Assembly: GCF_000346505.1 (NCBI RefSeq)
Contig: NZ_ANOH01000274.1
Coordinates: forward strand, 19,088-83,087
Reading direction: 5' to 3'
DNA from: Aporhodopirellula sallentina SM41
GTDB taxonomy: Bacteria > Planctomycetota > Planctomycetia > Pirellulales > Pirellulaceae
DNA length: 64,000 nucleotides
The notes below the pieces were generated by a model, which was not told where the DNA came from, searched no databases, and saw only the letters and a program-made list of their open reading frames with translations. Shown in pieces: positions 63,159 to 64,000 of the stretch (the first letter of the stretch is position 1; every line of letters starts with the position of its first letter). A program made the translations under genes and the position numbers.

Positions 63159-64000
63159 CTAGCAAACGCTCAACTCACCGACCTCCTCCGACCCGACGTC
63201 TGCATCAAGCGTTTCCAAGATTCGCCGGGCGGCCGCCTGGCCACTATCGATACACCCGGGAACTCCCACGCCGTTGAGAGCGTTTCCGGCAAGAGCGAGC
63301 GTCGGGTAGTCCTGCAATCGCGCCTCGACACGCTCAACACGGTCTCGGTGCCCGACGTGATACTGAGGCATCGCGTTGGTCTGACGCGTGATGTGTTGCA
63401 CGAGGGGTTCGCCCGTTACATCGAGCAACTTAGCAATCTCCCAATGCGCTAGCTCCAAAAGTTCTTTGTCGGGCAATCGCAGCAATCCGCCCTGGCAAGC
63501 TCCTCCGATAAAGACACGCATCAAGATGGTGCCCTCCGGTGCACGTCCTTCATACTTTTCGCTCGAAAAGCTGCACGACAAAATGAGGTGATCTTCAATC
63601 TGCGGAACAACGAACCCAAACGAACCGAGTGGATGTTTGATCTGATCCCTACGGAACGCCAACGACACCACCGCGCAGCTCGCATACGGAATCTCACCGA
63701 GTCCGTCCGAGATCGCCGCATCCACAGGGGCGAGTATGTTGGACGCGTGTCCGGCGGGCGTGGCGACAATCACCGCGTCTGCGTTGATCGACTTCATCGC
63801 CTGATCTTTCATGCGAATCCTCCAACGATCGCCTCGCCGATGAATGGAAGACACCGCCGCGTTTAAATGAATCGCGTCCTCGGGGAGGCTATCTCGCAGC
63901 GCATTGATCAGTTTTGACATGCCGCCCCGCAGCGTCATGAATTGACTGTACCGAGCACCACCGGCTTTTTCCGCCGGTCTTCCGCTACGCTTGCGTCCGG
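63159..64000 (-). CDS. hemY: Protoporphyrinogen oxidase (HemG/HemY type), 3' part only
   Basis: The frame is open to base 64000, so the gene begins beyond the window; only the last 280 residues or so are seen. Protoporphyrinogen oxidase features: PAEKAGGARYSQF just before MTLRGGMSKLINALRDSLPE, then VIVATPAGHASNILAPVDA, and the FAD-binding C-terminus ALAGNALNGVGVPGCIDSGQ. It oxidises protoporphyrinogen IX to protoporphyrin IX with FAD and oxygen in haem synthesis. The stop is at the left end. Confidence 0.9.
   Translation of the reverse strand, partial: GRKRSGRPAEKAGGARYSQFMTLRGGMSKLINALRDSLPEDAIHLNAAVSSIHRRGDRWRIRMKDQAMKSINADAVIVATPAGHASNILAPVDAAISDGLGEIPYASCAVVSLAFRRDQIKHPLGSFGFVVPQIEDHLILSCSFSSEKYEGRAPEGTILMRVFIGGACQGGLLRLPDKELLELAHWEIAKLLDVTGEPLVQHITRQTNAMPQYHVGHRDRVERVEARLQDYPTLALAGNALNGVGVPGCIDSGQAAARRILETLDADVGSEEVGELSVC

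Noticed and set aside
1..64000. tRNA, rRNA, CRISPR array, insertion sequences, prophage
   Set aside because: I looked for them on both strands and recognised none; a tRNAscan-SE, CRISPRCasFinder or ISfinder run could still reveal something missed by eye.

Overview
The window (about 55% GC by eye) looks like a chromosome segment of a planctomycete, most likely a Pirellulaceae (Rhodopirellula-type) bacterium. This rests on the mix of genes: tetrahydromethanopterin-linked formyltransferase/hydrolase genes (fhc), several eukaryote-like Ser/Thr kinases with membrane tails plus a PP2C phosphatase, a Tat-exported Gfo/Idh/MocA oxidoreductase, a DUF1570-type protein, many secreted proteins of unknown function, scattered housekeeping genes, and many non-ATG starts. 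The assignment is inference; no 16S rRNA gene is present.

Region 1 (2-18328) is accessory and the most unusual part. Four + strand genes overlap by ATGA and form a hybrid assembly line: a fungal-like highly reducing type I PKS (KS-AT-DH-MT-ER-KR-ACP, 5' end outside the window), a second PKS with KS-DH-ACP and a cleanly missing AT, a C-A-T NRPS with an N-terminal TubC-like docking domain and no thioesterase, and a 688-residue tandem KAS III protein whose first half keeps Cys-His-Asn while the second half has lost all three. An ABC ATPase and a convergent fatty-acid desaturase follow. The tandem KAS III is the best candidate for releasing or tailoring the chain.

Region 2 (18390-27300) is mostly housekeeping: dusB, a di-haem cytochrome c peroxidase, a PP2C phosphatase, a radical SAM protein, a Gfo/Idh/MocA oxidoreductase, and a ribosomal cluster rplM-rpsI-infA. 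That cluster is followed by an easily missed 32-residue very basic ORF and a FabZ-like dehydratase.

Region 3 (27300-36230) is gene-poor and patchy: a palindromic repeat, a GspH-like protein, small unknown ORFs, rplU followed closely by a Ser/Thr kinase gene, a LuxR-type regulator with a degenerate receiver, a secreted protein, and a class I glutamine-amidotransferase homologue whose nucleophilic Cys is Gly.

Region 4 (36400-50405) holds a GlmU-like acyltransferase, a secreted secretin/STN-like protein, a DUF1570-type protein, an EF-hand protein with a long Arg/Gly-rich middle, other secreted proteins, a polytopic-membrane Ser/Thr kinase, a coiled-coil protein, FxsA and a phosphohexomutase.

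Region 5 (50630-64000) carries fhcA-fhcD-fhcC (C1 transfer; fhcB is not here), a secreted protein with a broken metallopeptidase-like motif, an inositol monophosphatase gene paired with a kinase gene, rluD with a YfgM-like membrane protein gene, a 49-residue mini-prepilin ORF next to a single-domain response regulator, a TANGO2/NRDE protein, an OYE-family flavin oxidoreductase and the 3' part of a protoporphyrinogen oxidase gene. No rRNA, tRNA, CRISPR array or complete insertion sequence was recognised.
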